A stretch of DNA of 64,000 nt from CAZJHX01 sp964545715 (GTDB lineage: Bacteria; Myxococcota_A; UBA9042; GCA-2863065): assembly GCA_964545715.1 (NCBI GenBank), contig CAZJHX010000039.1, forward strand, positions 1-64,000, written 5' to 3'. A program made the translations under genes and the position numbers. Below are positions 9,009 to 16,331 of the stretch, in pieces (the first letter of the stretch is position 1; the number at the start of each line of letters is the position of its first letter). The notes under the pieces are model-generated. The model had not been told where the DNA came from. It was given only the letters and a program-made list of their open reading frames with translations, and did no database searches.

Positions 9009-10526
9009 ATGAGAGACATCCGCTGTGTGGTCATCGCGACCTGTTTGTGCGTGGCATCCCCGTCCGCCCTGGCCGAGTCACGCGCGCCCGCCGCCGACGT
9101 CGGCGAGCCCACGCCCGTCATCTCGCCGGGTGAGGACTGGTGCGCCGCAGCCAACGCCGGCGCGCCCATCAAGCTGACCGCCGGCACATTTGCGGGCCCG
9201 TGCGTCATCGACACGGCGACGGCCCACGTCAGCGCCCTGAACAACGCCGATCCGCCCCTCATCGCCTACGACGGCAACAGCTCCAACGTCATCGACGTAA
9301 TGGCCGACAACGTGACCCTGCGCGGCCTCGCCTTCGGCCCGACTCAAGACGGCGTGGACGCCATCAAGATCAAATCCGGCAACAACACCCGAGTCGAGTC
9401 TTGTACCTTCACCGGCGTCGCCGGCATCTCGATTTCGGCCAACAGCGCCAACAGCAGCGGCGTCACCATCATCGGCAACCACTTCAAGGACCTGAAGGCC
9501 ACCGCAATCTACCTGGGCTGCCACGAAGGCCAGGCCGAGTGTCGCGCCACCGCCGTCCAGGTGCGCGACAACCTCATCGACGGCGTCGTCTCCAGCGGCG
9601 TCGGCTACGGCGTGCAGCTCAAGCTCGACTCCAACGGTTTCATCACGGACAACGTCGTCCACAACACCCAGGGCCCCGGCATCATGGTCTACGGCGACAC
9701 CGGCCCCGCGGCCACCATCGAGGTCGTCGGCAACTACGTCGTCGGCTCCACCCAGGCCGCCGGCATCGAGGTGGGCGGCGGTCCGGCCTTTGTCGCCAAC
9801 AACATCGTCATCGGCGGCCCCGAGGGCGGCATCTACTCCTACGACTATCAAGACCGCGGCCTCATCCGTCAGATACGGGTCCTGGGCAACACGGTCATCG
9901 GCGACGGCGGCATGGCCATGCGCCTGGACGACTGGAAATCCGGCAACGAACTCGAGGTCGCCGGCAACGCCGTGTGGCAGATGGTCGGCGACACGGACCC
10001 GTTCCCGCACATGGGCAGCGACGGCGTCTCCACCAAAAACAACCAGGGCTGCGGCAACCCGGACCTGTGCTGGGCCAACGCCATCAAGCGCGACTTCTGG
10101 CCGGTCGAAGACTCCAAGCTGACCGAAGACTCGGGCGTCACCCTCACCACGGATTGGTGTGGCGCCCCACGCGAGACCCCCATCACGTTCGGCGCGCTTC
10201 AGCTCACCGAAGCCGAGAGCCCGGGCCCGCTGCCCATCGACTTCAAGGCCGCGTGCCCACAACCCGCCCCGCCGGATCCGCCGGACAACTCCGGTCGCCT
10301 CGACCCCGAGACCGGCGCCGTAATCACCTCAGACGTCGGTGTCTCGCCCCTGGCCGACGACGAACAGCCGCCGCCTTCCAGAGCCGAGCGCCCCGACAGC
10401 GGCGGCTGCACGCACACCGGCGCCCCATCGCCCGGGTCAGCGGCGATGCTTCTGTTGCTGCTTCTCAGTCTTGCGTTACGTTGGACTTCAGCCAGGCCGC
10501 AGCCCAGATCAGCAGCAACAGAATAA
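9009..10526 (+). CDS. Secreted right-handed beta-helix protein with MYXO-CTERM-like tail
   Basis: 505 residues. A signal peptide of about 22 residues ends in Ala-Leu-Ala. The body (about residues 60-330) has the stacked short strands and Asn/Gly turns of a pectate-lyase-type parallel beta-helix, for example VTLRGLAF, VTIIGNHF and IEVVGNYV, as in polysaccharide lyases and related carbohydrate-binding proteins. I cannot point to catalytic residues, so an enzymatic role is open. After a Pro/Asp-rich linker the protein ends with GGCTHTGAPSPGSA, a run of Leu (MLLLLLLSLAL) and a basic tail, matching a MYXO-CTERM-like anchor. Its final 62 bases overlap the 3' end of the convergent gene on the other strand, which also encodes a hydrophobic anchor there. 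Confidence 0.85.
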   Translation: MRDIRCVVIATCLCVASPSALAESRAPAADVGEPTPVISPGEDWCAAANAGAPIKLTAGTFAGPCVIDTATAHVSALNNADPPLIAYDGNSSNVIDVMADNVTLRGLAFGPTQDGVDAIKIKSGNNTRVESCTFTGVAGISISANSANSSGVTIIGNHFKDLKATAIYLGCHEGQAECRATAVQVRDNLIDGVVSSGVGYGVQLKLDSNGFITDNVVHNTQGPGIMVYGDTGPAATIEVVGNYVVGSTQAAGIEVGGGPAFVANNIVIGGPEGGIYSYDYQDRGLIRQIRVLGNTVIGDGGMAMRLDDWKSGNELEVAGNAVWQMVGDTDPFPHMGSDGVSTKNNQGCGNPDLCWANAIKRDFWPVEDSKLTEDSGVTLTTDWCGAPRETPITFGALQLTEAESPGPLPIDFKAACPQPAPPDPPDNSGRLDPETGAVITSDVGVSPLADDEQPPPSRAERPDSGGCTHTGAPSPGSAAMLLLLLLSLALRWTSARPQPRSAATE

Positions 10527-12513
10527 CGATGTGCCCACCGGCCTCCAGCGGCGTCCGAGTGGCTTGACACCCAGACCCGCCCGAGCTTGACGGCGGCGCC
10601 TGCACCACCGGTTCTGCGCCCAGGCCAATCCCCGCTGAATCGCAGTCGTTCAGCCGCACGTGCGTGCACTGGCCCGTCGCCGCCGTGCACCCATCCAGCG
10701 TGCACTTGTCCCCGTCGTCGCACGCGTCATACACCTCGTCGGTGCCGCCGCACGCATCCACCCAGGCGATGTGATCCCCCAGACACACGCGCGACTGGCG
10801 CGGCGCACACACGTTCTCGCACCCGTTCATCACCACGGCGACGTGCCCGCACACGCCGCTGTTGCAGGAATCTGTCGTGCAGGAGTCCCCGTCGTTGCAG
10901 TCCTTGGCCTGCCCGCCGGCGCGCCCGCAGCTGTCCACCCACACGGCGATGTCCCCGGTGCAGGCGGTGGACGCCATCGGAGCGCACCCGGCGCAGTCCT
11001 CGCTGTCGATCGCCGAGTGCGTGCACATGAGCGCGCCGGCATCACATGCATCGGCGGTACACGCGTTGGCATCGTCACAGTCGATCGCCACCGCACCCGC
11101 GTTGCCACAGCTGTCCAGCCACACCAGGCGCCCCCCGGCACACGCTTTAGAGGTCTGCGAGGTGCACGCCTGGCACTGCGCGTCGCTCAGCTGATCGTGC
11201 GTGCATGCGCCACTCAACGCAGAGCATCCGTCAACGGTGCACGCGTTGCCGTCGTCGCAGGCGTCCACGAGCGCGCCCACGTTGCCGCACGTGTCGGTCG
11301 CGTACAGCGCGGCGCCATGACACAGCCGCGCCGAAACGGGCTCACAGCTGGGCGGCTTCACCTCGGGCTCGGGCTCGGGCTCCGGCTCCGGCTCGGGGTC
11401 CGGCGACTCCGGCTCGGGCTCCGGCTCCGGCACCACGGAATGATAGGTCACCGACAACCGAAACGCGTCCACCCAGATGTCGCTGTCCTTGTATCCGCCT
11501 GGATGCTCGTGCAGCGAAACACGCCCGGTCAGCTCCGCCAGCTGGGCCCAGGTCCACGCGTCCTGAGAGCCGGTCAAGTCGACCTCCACCCACTCCAGCG
11601 TCGTATGCGAGAAGTTCGTCGTCACACCACCGGCCCCCAGCTTGGCGATCAGCTGATACTTGCCCGAGTCGTATTGCATGCGGGCACGCACGCCCACCAC
11701 CACGCTGGTGATCACCTCGTCACCCTCGGGATCGCAGACCGCAAATCCGCCGCCGGTGAGGGCCTCGCCTTTGTCCAGGTTCTCGTTGTGCGCCACCTGG
11801 TCGTCGGCCGCGCCCAGCGCGTGCTCATTCTGCGACCAGCCCGCCGCCGACGGTACCGACGTCGCATAAACCACCTGCGACGCACCATCGGCGCCGCCGA
11901 CCAGGCACGGGTCCGCAGGCGGCGGCTCCGGCGGAGGCGGCGCGTCGCCGCAGGTGACCAGCTTGAAGATCACGGCGTCCGCTTCGTCCGACTTGTCATC
12001 ATCGGTGCCATCCAGCACAACCTTGCCGTTGCCGGGCTCCAGGTAATGCGCCCCCAGGCTGGCGGCAACGGGTCCGTGTGCGTCGTCCTCGGTCGTAGCG
12101 CCGTCGGTCTGATCGACCACGGTCTCGACCACGCTGCCGTCAGCGGCGTACACAAAGTAGTTGGCGTCATTAGACCGGTTCTTAGTCGCGCGGAAGATGG
12201 CGCGGACCGCCCAGATGCCGGCGATCGGTAGCTCGGGCTGCCACGTGGCCTCGCCCTTGCGATCGGGCCCCCCCACCGTGCTGCTCAGATAACGATAATC
12301 GCTGCCCTGAGACTGGCCCAGGTTGCCCCAGGAGGCCCAGTCGTCGCCGGTCTCGGAGTACCCCGGATCACCGTTGTCCACGACGATCTCCATCCCCAGC
12401 TGGTCGCAGGGCGACGTTGCCCGGGCCGGCCCGGCCGCCAATACCAATAATGAGGACATCAGACCCAGGCACATTTGTGCCCGCTTTGATGACCATAGAC
12501 CACGTCCGCTCAT
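10465..12513 (-). CDS. Secreted protein with golvesin-like domain and Cys-rich repeats, C-terminal membrane anchor
   Basis: 682 residues from ATG 12513, which has GGGAG about 8 bases upstream; a signal peptide ends near Ala-Arg-Ala-Thr. Residues 35-190 resemble the golvesin C-terminal-like domain (DNGDPGYSETG, then WQPELPIAGIWAVRA, then VVDQTDG, and ADAVIF at the end), a beta-sandwich found on secreted bacterial proteins. A second beta-rich segment follows, then a Pro-Glu linker and five Cys-rich units of the form CxxDGNACTxDxC...C separated by AWVDSCG-like stretches. The C-terminus is GCQATRTPLEAGG plus a Leu/Ile/Trp helix and a short tail, similar to MYXO-CTERM anchors. Upstream is a sigma-54-type promoter shared in a divergent layout with the gene at 12729. 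Confidence 0.85.
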   Translation of the reverse strand: MSGRGLWSSKRAQMCLGLMSSLLVLAAGPARATSPCDQLGMEIVVDNGDPGYSETGDDWASWGNLGQSQGSDYRYLSSTVGGPDRKGEATWQPELPIAGIWAVRAIFRATKNRSNDANYFVYAADGSVVETVVDQTDGATTEDDAHGPVAASLGAHYLEPGNGKVVLDGTDDDKSDEADAVIFKLVTCGDAPPPPEPPPADPCLVGGADGASQVVYATSVPSAAGWSQNEHALGAADDQVAHNENLDKGEALTGGGFAVCDPEGDEVITSVVVGVRARMQYDSGKYQLIAKLGAGGVTTNFSHTTLEWVEVDLTGSQDAWTWAQLAELTGRVSLHEHPGGYKDSDIWVDAFRLSVTYHSVVPEPEPEPESPDPEPEPEPEPEPEVKPPSCEPVSARLCHGAALYATDTCGNVGALVDACDDGNACTVDGCSALSGACTHDQLSDAQCQACTSQTSKACAGGRLVWLDSCGNAGAVAIDCDDANACTADACDAGALMCTHSAIDSEDCAGCAPMASTACTGDIAVWVDSCGRAGGQAKDCNDGDSCTTDSCNSGVCGHVAVVMNGCENVCAPRQSRVCLGDHIAWVDACGGTDEVYDACDDGDKCTLDGCTAATGQCTHVRLNDCDSAGIGLGAEPVVQAPPSSSGGSGCQATRTPLEAGGHIVILLLLIWAAAWLKSNVTQD

Positions 12514-12570
12514 CGCTTCGACTCCCTGCACGCGTTCTCGGCCCAAGCCGCCGAGCGCACCGGGTCCTAT

Positions 12571-12587
12571 CGCAAGCGCCGTGCCAG
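12571..12587 (-). promoter_or_regulatory. Sigma-54-type promoter for the golvesin-like gene
   Basis: On the minus strand the site reads TGGCACGGCGCTTGC, a near-perfect match to the sigma-54 -24/-12 consensus with GG and GC separated by exactly 10 bases. The expected transcription start is about 12560, giving a 5' leader of some 47 bases with a good Shine-Dalgarno before ATG 12513. Confidence 0.7.
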
Positions 12588-12632
12588 CCCCAAAAGTGAG
12601 CAAATCCTCCACAGACCGGGGTGTCTCGCCGC

Positions 12633-12649
12633 ATGGCCGTATCGGCCAT
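12633..12649. promoter_or_regulatory. Palindrome shared by two divergent sigma-54-type promoters
   Basis: ATGGCCG-TAT-CGGCCAT is a perfect 7-base inverted repeat. It lies about 75-90 bases upstream of the predicted minus-strand start and about 55-70 upstream of the plus-strand start, so one enhancer-binding protein site could serve both promoters. Confidence 0.5.
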
Positions 12650-12674
12650 TCGACGTACTGCGCCCACCACCCTC

Positions 12675-12691
12675 CTGGCACACCGCTTGCG
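12675..12691 (+). promoter_or_regulatory. Sigma-54-type promoter for the 12729-16324 gene run
   Basis: TGGCACACCGCTTGC fits the sigma-54 consensus with the required GG-N10-GC spacing (GG at 12677, GC at 12689). The expected start is near 12702, 27 bases before ATG 12729, and GGGAGG sits in the leader. Confidence 0.7.
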
Positions 12692-12728
12692 GACGAAAGT
12701 CTCATCGTGTCTCAAAATGGGAGGATTC

Positions 12729-13784
12729 ATGGGACTGAGACTGGGAATGGGACTGGCGTCGCTCTGCGCGCTTTCTTGGCTCGGCTGCGGCGAGGGTGAC
12801 CCATCGTCCAACGGGGGGCTTGACCCCGTCTACGCGCTGGAAGAGGCGCCGCCGTTCGCACCGACGACGCCGCTGCCCGAAGGCGTCGTTCTACAAGTGA
12901 CCGCCGAGGACGAGTCCGAGCTCCCGCTCTTTCTGGCCGCGGACGACCGGCACCTCTACTGGGTGTCGGAGTCCGGCGCCGCGTCCCGGGCCGCCATCGG
13001 TAGCCTGGCCGATGAGAAGCCCGAGCGGTTAGGCACCGATCAGCGCCTGCCCCGATCGCTGGTGCTGAGCAACGCGCACGTCTTCTGGTCGGTGCTGGAG
13101 AGCGACGATGAGGGCGCCCTGCTGCGCGTCGCAAAGGTGGGCGGGCCCGTCACGGAGATCGCCACGGGTCTCATCACCGGGCTCACGATCGACGACGGCC
13201 GAATCTACTGGACCCAACGTCTGAGCTTGAACCAGGACGTCGCGCGTAGCGCCCGGTTCAACGGGACGGACGTTCGCACGCTCGGGACGGCCCCGGTCAT
13301 CAGCGCTGTGGCGGCGGGCGCCGGCAACGTGTACTGGGCGGCCGAGGGCATCTACAGCTCGCCGGCCACCGGGGGTGACGCCGCGCTTGTCACCCACCCG
13401 CACGGCTTCTTACGCGGCCTCAGCACCACGAACGACGCCGTTGTATGGCTCGATGAGGACAACAGAGTCCGCTCTTTTCACGCCATCAGCGGCGACAAAC
13501 GCAACCTCGCGGACGACGTCGTGGACTTCAGGCTGGGACCTGCCCACATCTACGCCCTGAGCGCGGGGGATGTGCGCGGCATCGTCCGCGTGCCGCTCAT
13601 CGGCGGCTCGGTTGAACCGCTCGTGGACGTGTCGGCGTGGAACGTCTTCGGCCTCACTGCGGACAACGGCGCTGTCTACTGGATGGAGACGAGCTCGGAG
13701 TGCCTCGAGATGGTGTGGGACCACAAGTTCGAAAACTGCGTCGAATATGCGCACACCAGAACGATCAACCGGGTCGCCAAGTGA
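12729..13784 (+). CDS. Lipoprotein with beta-propeller-like repeats
   Basis: 351 residues. The N-terminus is a lipoprotein signal with Cys after Ser-Trp-Leu-Gly. The body consists of about six repeats of the pattern ...GLTIDDGRIYWTQ / AAGAGNVYWAAEG / DNGAVYWMET, in which Asp-(Asn)-Gly-x-(V/I)-Tyr-Trp recurs every 45-50 residues. This is typical of propeller-forming repeats in secreted bacterial proteins; it most likely binds a partner or a ligand and no catalytic residues stand out. The chosen ATG follows GGGAGG by four bases; an ATG four codons earlier overlaps that sequence. It is the first gene of a tight four-gene run and its stop overlaps the next start (GTGA). Confidence 0.7.
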   Translation: MGLRLGMGLASLCALSWLGCGEGDPSSNGGLDPVYALEEAPPFAPTTPLPEGVVLQVTAEDESELPLFLAADDRHLYWVSESGAASRAAIGSLADEKPERLGTDQRLPRSLVLSNAHVFWSVLESDDEGALLRVAKVGGPVTEIATGLITGLTIDDGRIYWTQRLSLNQDVARSARFNGTDVRTLGTAPVISAVAAGAGNVYWAAEGIYSSPATGGDAALVTHPHGFLRGLSTTNDAVVWLDEDNRVRSFHAISGDKRNLADDVVDFRLGPAHIYALSAGDVRGIVRVPLIGGSVEPLVDVSAWNVFGLTADNGAVYWMETSSECLEMVWDHKFENCVEYAHTRTINRVAK

Positions 13785-14974
13785 GAGCCGCGTGTGCAGC
13801 TGCGATCGCCGCGATAGCGTGCAGCGACCCCGTCACCGTCGTCTCGGACAACGGCCTGCTGGCCCCTCCACCTGTCGAGCGAGGATCCCAGATCTCGATG
13901 ACGGCAGCGCTGGAGGCGGGCCAGGAGGTCTCCTGGTGCCGATACGTCCTGCCGGGCGCCGGAACTCCGGACGGCATCGACGTTGCGCGCATGGAGCACG
14001 CGACCGGCGGAGCCCTGTCACATCACGTGATCTGGTACCAGATGGCCCAAACGCCCGAGTCGGTCGCGGACAACATGGCGCCCTTTCGGTGCGACGGCGG
14101 CATTCACCTGCTGAAGGCCGGGGTCCTGTATGCCCCACCCTCCGGCGCCGGTGAGCTGACCTGGCCTGAAAACGTCGCCGCCCATCTGGCGCCGGACGCG
14201 GTCACGTTGCTGGAGTGGCACGTCATCAACCCCACGCCGAACCCGGTCCGGGCTGAGCTGCGCGTCAATCTGTGGCGCTCAGCCCACCCCCGTCCGATCC
14301 CGGCGGGGACGTTGCTGTTCTACGACTACTTTGTGCATCTGCCGGCGGCGTCAAAGAGCACGGCGCGCATGCGCTGCCGGGTGACGGACGACGTGACGCT
14401 GATGTGGGCATCCTCGCATATGCACGAGCGCGGCACGGCGTTTACCTCACGACTGCTCACGCGCTTTGGCGCCCCGATCAGGGACCTGTTTTCGGCCGAC
14501 CGCTGGGACCCGGACCCGCTGTGGTTTCCGCGTGGCGTGACGTTGGAGCGGGGCCAGTGGGTCGAGTTCGAGTGCGCCTACAACAACCCCGACGACTTCG
14601 ACGTCATCGAAGGGGCGGGCGCCGACGACGAGATGTGCATGTTCGTGGGCGGCTACTACCCCAAGATCACCACGCCGTTTGGCGAGAACTGCATCTACGC
14701 AGACGGCTCGGGCCCGATCTTCGACGGCGCCAACACCTGCGAGCAGTCCCTGGATTGCCTGCGTCAGGCCGACTCCGCCGTCGCCGCCAAAGCCTGCTGG
14801 AACGCGACCGTGGAGGAGGCCTCCAGCGCCCTGGTCGACGTGGCTTTCGTCTGCGCGGCAGCTCAGTGCCATCCGGTGTGCGACGCCGACTCGGACTCCG
14901 CGATCACCCCCCAGTGTTTCGATTGCCTGATGCAACAGTGTACGGACGAGCTTGGGGTGTGCTACGACCCTTAA
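13781..14974 (+). CDS. Copper type II ascorbate-dependent monooxygenase-like lipoprotein
   Basis: 397 residues from GTG 13781, which overlaps the upstream TGA. A very short lipoprotein signal ends in Ala-Ile-Ala-Cys at Cys14. The protein shows the ligand pattern of the peptidylglycine/dopamine monooxygenase superfamily: HH in GGALSHHVIWYQ and a His in LLEWHVINPT for the first copper site, and HMH in SSHMHERGTAF plus Met in DDEMCMFVGGYYP for the second. In that family two coppers hydroxylate a C-H bond using ascorbate and oxygen. The C-terminal 90 residues are Cys-rich and lie outside the catalytic domains. Substrate is unknown, and bacterial homologues are largely uncharacterised. It is probably displayed on the outer membrane. 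Confidence 0.75.
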   Translation: MRAACAAAIAAIACSDPVTVVSDNGLLAPPPVERGSQISMTAALEAGQEVSWCRYVLPGAGTPDGIDVARMEHATGGALSHHVIWYQMAQTPESVADNMAPFRCDGGIHLLKAGVLYAPPSGAGELTWPENVAAHLAPDAVTLLEWHVINPTPNPVRAELRVNLWRSAHPRPIPAGTLLFYDYFVHLPAASKSTARMRCRVTDDVTLMWASSHMHERGTAFTSRLLTRFGAPIRDLFSADRWDPDPLWFPRGVTLERGQWVEFECAYNNPDDFDVIEGAGADDEMCMFVGGYYPKITTPFGENCIYADGSGPIFDGANTCEQSLDCLRQADSAVAAKACWNATVEEASSALVDVAFVCAAAQCHPVCDADSDSAITPQCFDCLMQQCTDELGVCYDP

Positions 14975-14979
14975 GTAAG

Positions 14980-15456
14980 ATGCAACGGTATCTCCTGATC
15001 GCCGTCGGTCTCATCGTGGTCGCCTGGTTCTTCTGGCCCAAGAAGAAGCAGCTGCCGCCCGAGGCCGCCGTCAGCGCTGCCATCGACGAGATGATCGCGG
15101 CCGCCGAAGGCAAGAGAGCCAAGCCGATCATCGCGCGGCTGTCCAAGTCCTTCAAAGGCGACGGCATGAGCCGCGACCAAGCGAAAGCCGCCATCGTCAT
15201 GCACCTGCAGCGCGGCTCCTGGAGCAAGGTCTTCATCGTCGCGCAAGACGTCGCCGCCGTCGGCCAAACGCAGGTGAACGTGCGGCTCAAGGCGGTGCTG
15301 GCGCGCGGCGGCAACGTCAAGACACTTGCGGATATCGCGCCCGAGTCGGCGGGCGCCTTCCAGTTCACTCTCACCTGGGAGCTGGAAGACGACGACATAT
15401 GGCGGATCGTGGCCGGCGCGTACTCCCGCGTCGATGTACGGGGGTTATTGCCCTGA
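14980..15456 (+). CDS. Small membrane-anchored protein, possibly NTF2-like
   Basis: 158 residues. An N-terminal helix (YLLIAVGLIVVAWFFW) followed by Lys-Lys-Lys indicates a single membrane anchor. The remaining 130 residues are alpha/beta with an early helix AAVSAAIDEMIAAAEG and a late strand pair ending in TWELEDDDIWRIVAGAYSRVD, which resembles the final strands of NTF2-like/SnoaL-like folds. I have no residue-level support for a specific function. It starts 5 bases after the monooxygenase-like gene and ends 1 base before the next start, so it belongs to the same transcript. Confidence 0.65.
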   Translation: MQRYLLIAVGLIVVAWFFWPKKKQLPPEAAVSAAIDEMIAAAEGKRAKPIIARLSKSFKGDGMSRDQAKAAIVMHLQRGSWSKVFIVAQDVAAVGQTQVNVRLKAVLARGGNVKTLADIAPESAGAFQFTLTWELEDDDIWRIVAGAYSRVDVRGLLP

Positions 15457-15457
15457 C

Positions 15458-16324
15458 GTGAAGGCAGCGCTCATTGGTGTCGACTGGGGCATGACGTCTT
15501 TTCAAGCGATGCGGTTGGACCGCGACGGGATCATACTGGACCACATGGAAACCGGCGACGGCGTGCTGTGTGTGACGCCCGGGGAGTTTCCAGCGCGCCT
15601 TGATGCGCTGATCGGCCCGTGGCTGAAAGATGCGCCGTTCACGCCGGTCGTCATCAGCGGCATGGCTGGCGGCAGGGACGGGTGGCTCGACACCGGCTAC
15701 CTCGACTGCCCGCTGCCGCTGAGGACGGTGCGCGGCCACATGATGACGGCGCCGCAGCGCGGGGTCTACATCGTCCCCGGGCTGCGCGTGTCCGGCGATC
15801 GACTGCGCGCACCGGACGTCATGCGCGGCGAAGTGACCCGCCTACTCGGCCTCGACGCACCGGACTCCGCCTGCGTCTGTTTGCCGGGCCTTCACAGCAA
15901 GTGGGTGTGGCTCAAAGGGGAGCAGGTGCACCGCTTCTCGACCGCCGTCACAGGCGAGGTCTTCAACGCCCTGCGGCCGAGGGGGGAAGACGGCCCAATC
16001 GACCGCCAAACCCTGGACACGAACGCGTTCGACAGCGGCGTCGCGGCCTCAGGCAAACGCGGCGGATTGTTGCACCAACTGTTTGCCGGTCAGACGCTCC
16101 CTGAGGCCGGCAAGCTGTCCAACGACAACGTCGGCGCGTACCTCTACGGCCTGCTCGTCGGGCACGAAATACGCGGACTGGCGCCACGTGGCGCGATCAT
16201 CCTGGTCGGCGAGCCGGCCACCACGCAGCTATATGCGCGCGCCCTGACGAGCCTGGGACGAAAACCAACCGAGGTCGACGGGGTGGAGGCAGCCGCCCGA
16301 GGTCTTGCGAGAATGCTGCGCTAG
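15458..16324 (+). CDS. dgoK: 2-dehydro-3-deoxygalactonokinase (DgoK family)
   Basis: 288 residues, the usual DgoK length. The N-terminus GVDWGMTSFQAMRLD is the phosphate-1 motif of the family and LPGLHSKWVWL at about residue 142 is its signature around the catalytic core; ISGMAGGRDGW also matches. DgoK phosphorylates 2-keto-3-deoxy-galactonate in galactonate breakdown. The GTG start is required to keep the phosphate motif; the next ATG would cut through it. No dgoA aldolase, dehydratase or transporter lies nearby, so the enzyme is an orphan here and its true sugar acid is uncertain. It is the last gene of the run driven from 12675 and converges on the gene ending at 16332. Confidence 0.85.
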   Translation: MKAALIGVDWGMTSFQAMRLDRDGIILDHMETGDGVLCVTPGEFPARLDALIGPWLKDAPFTPVVISGMAGGRDGWLDTGYLDCPLPLRTVRGHMMTAPQRGVYIVPGLRVSGDRLRAPDVMRGEVTRLLGLDAPDSACVCLPGLHSKWVWLKGEQVHRFSTAVTGEVFNALRPRGEDGPIDRQTLDTNAFDSGVAASGKRGGLLHQLFAGQTLPEAGKLSNDNVGAYLYGLLVGHEIRGLAPRGAIILVGEPATTQLYARALTSLGRKPTEVDGVEAAARGLARMLR

Positions 16325-16331
16325 CCAGCAG

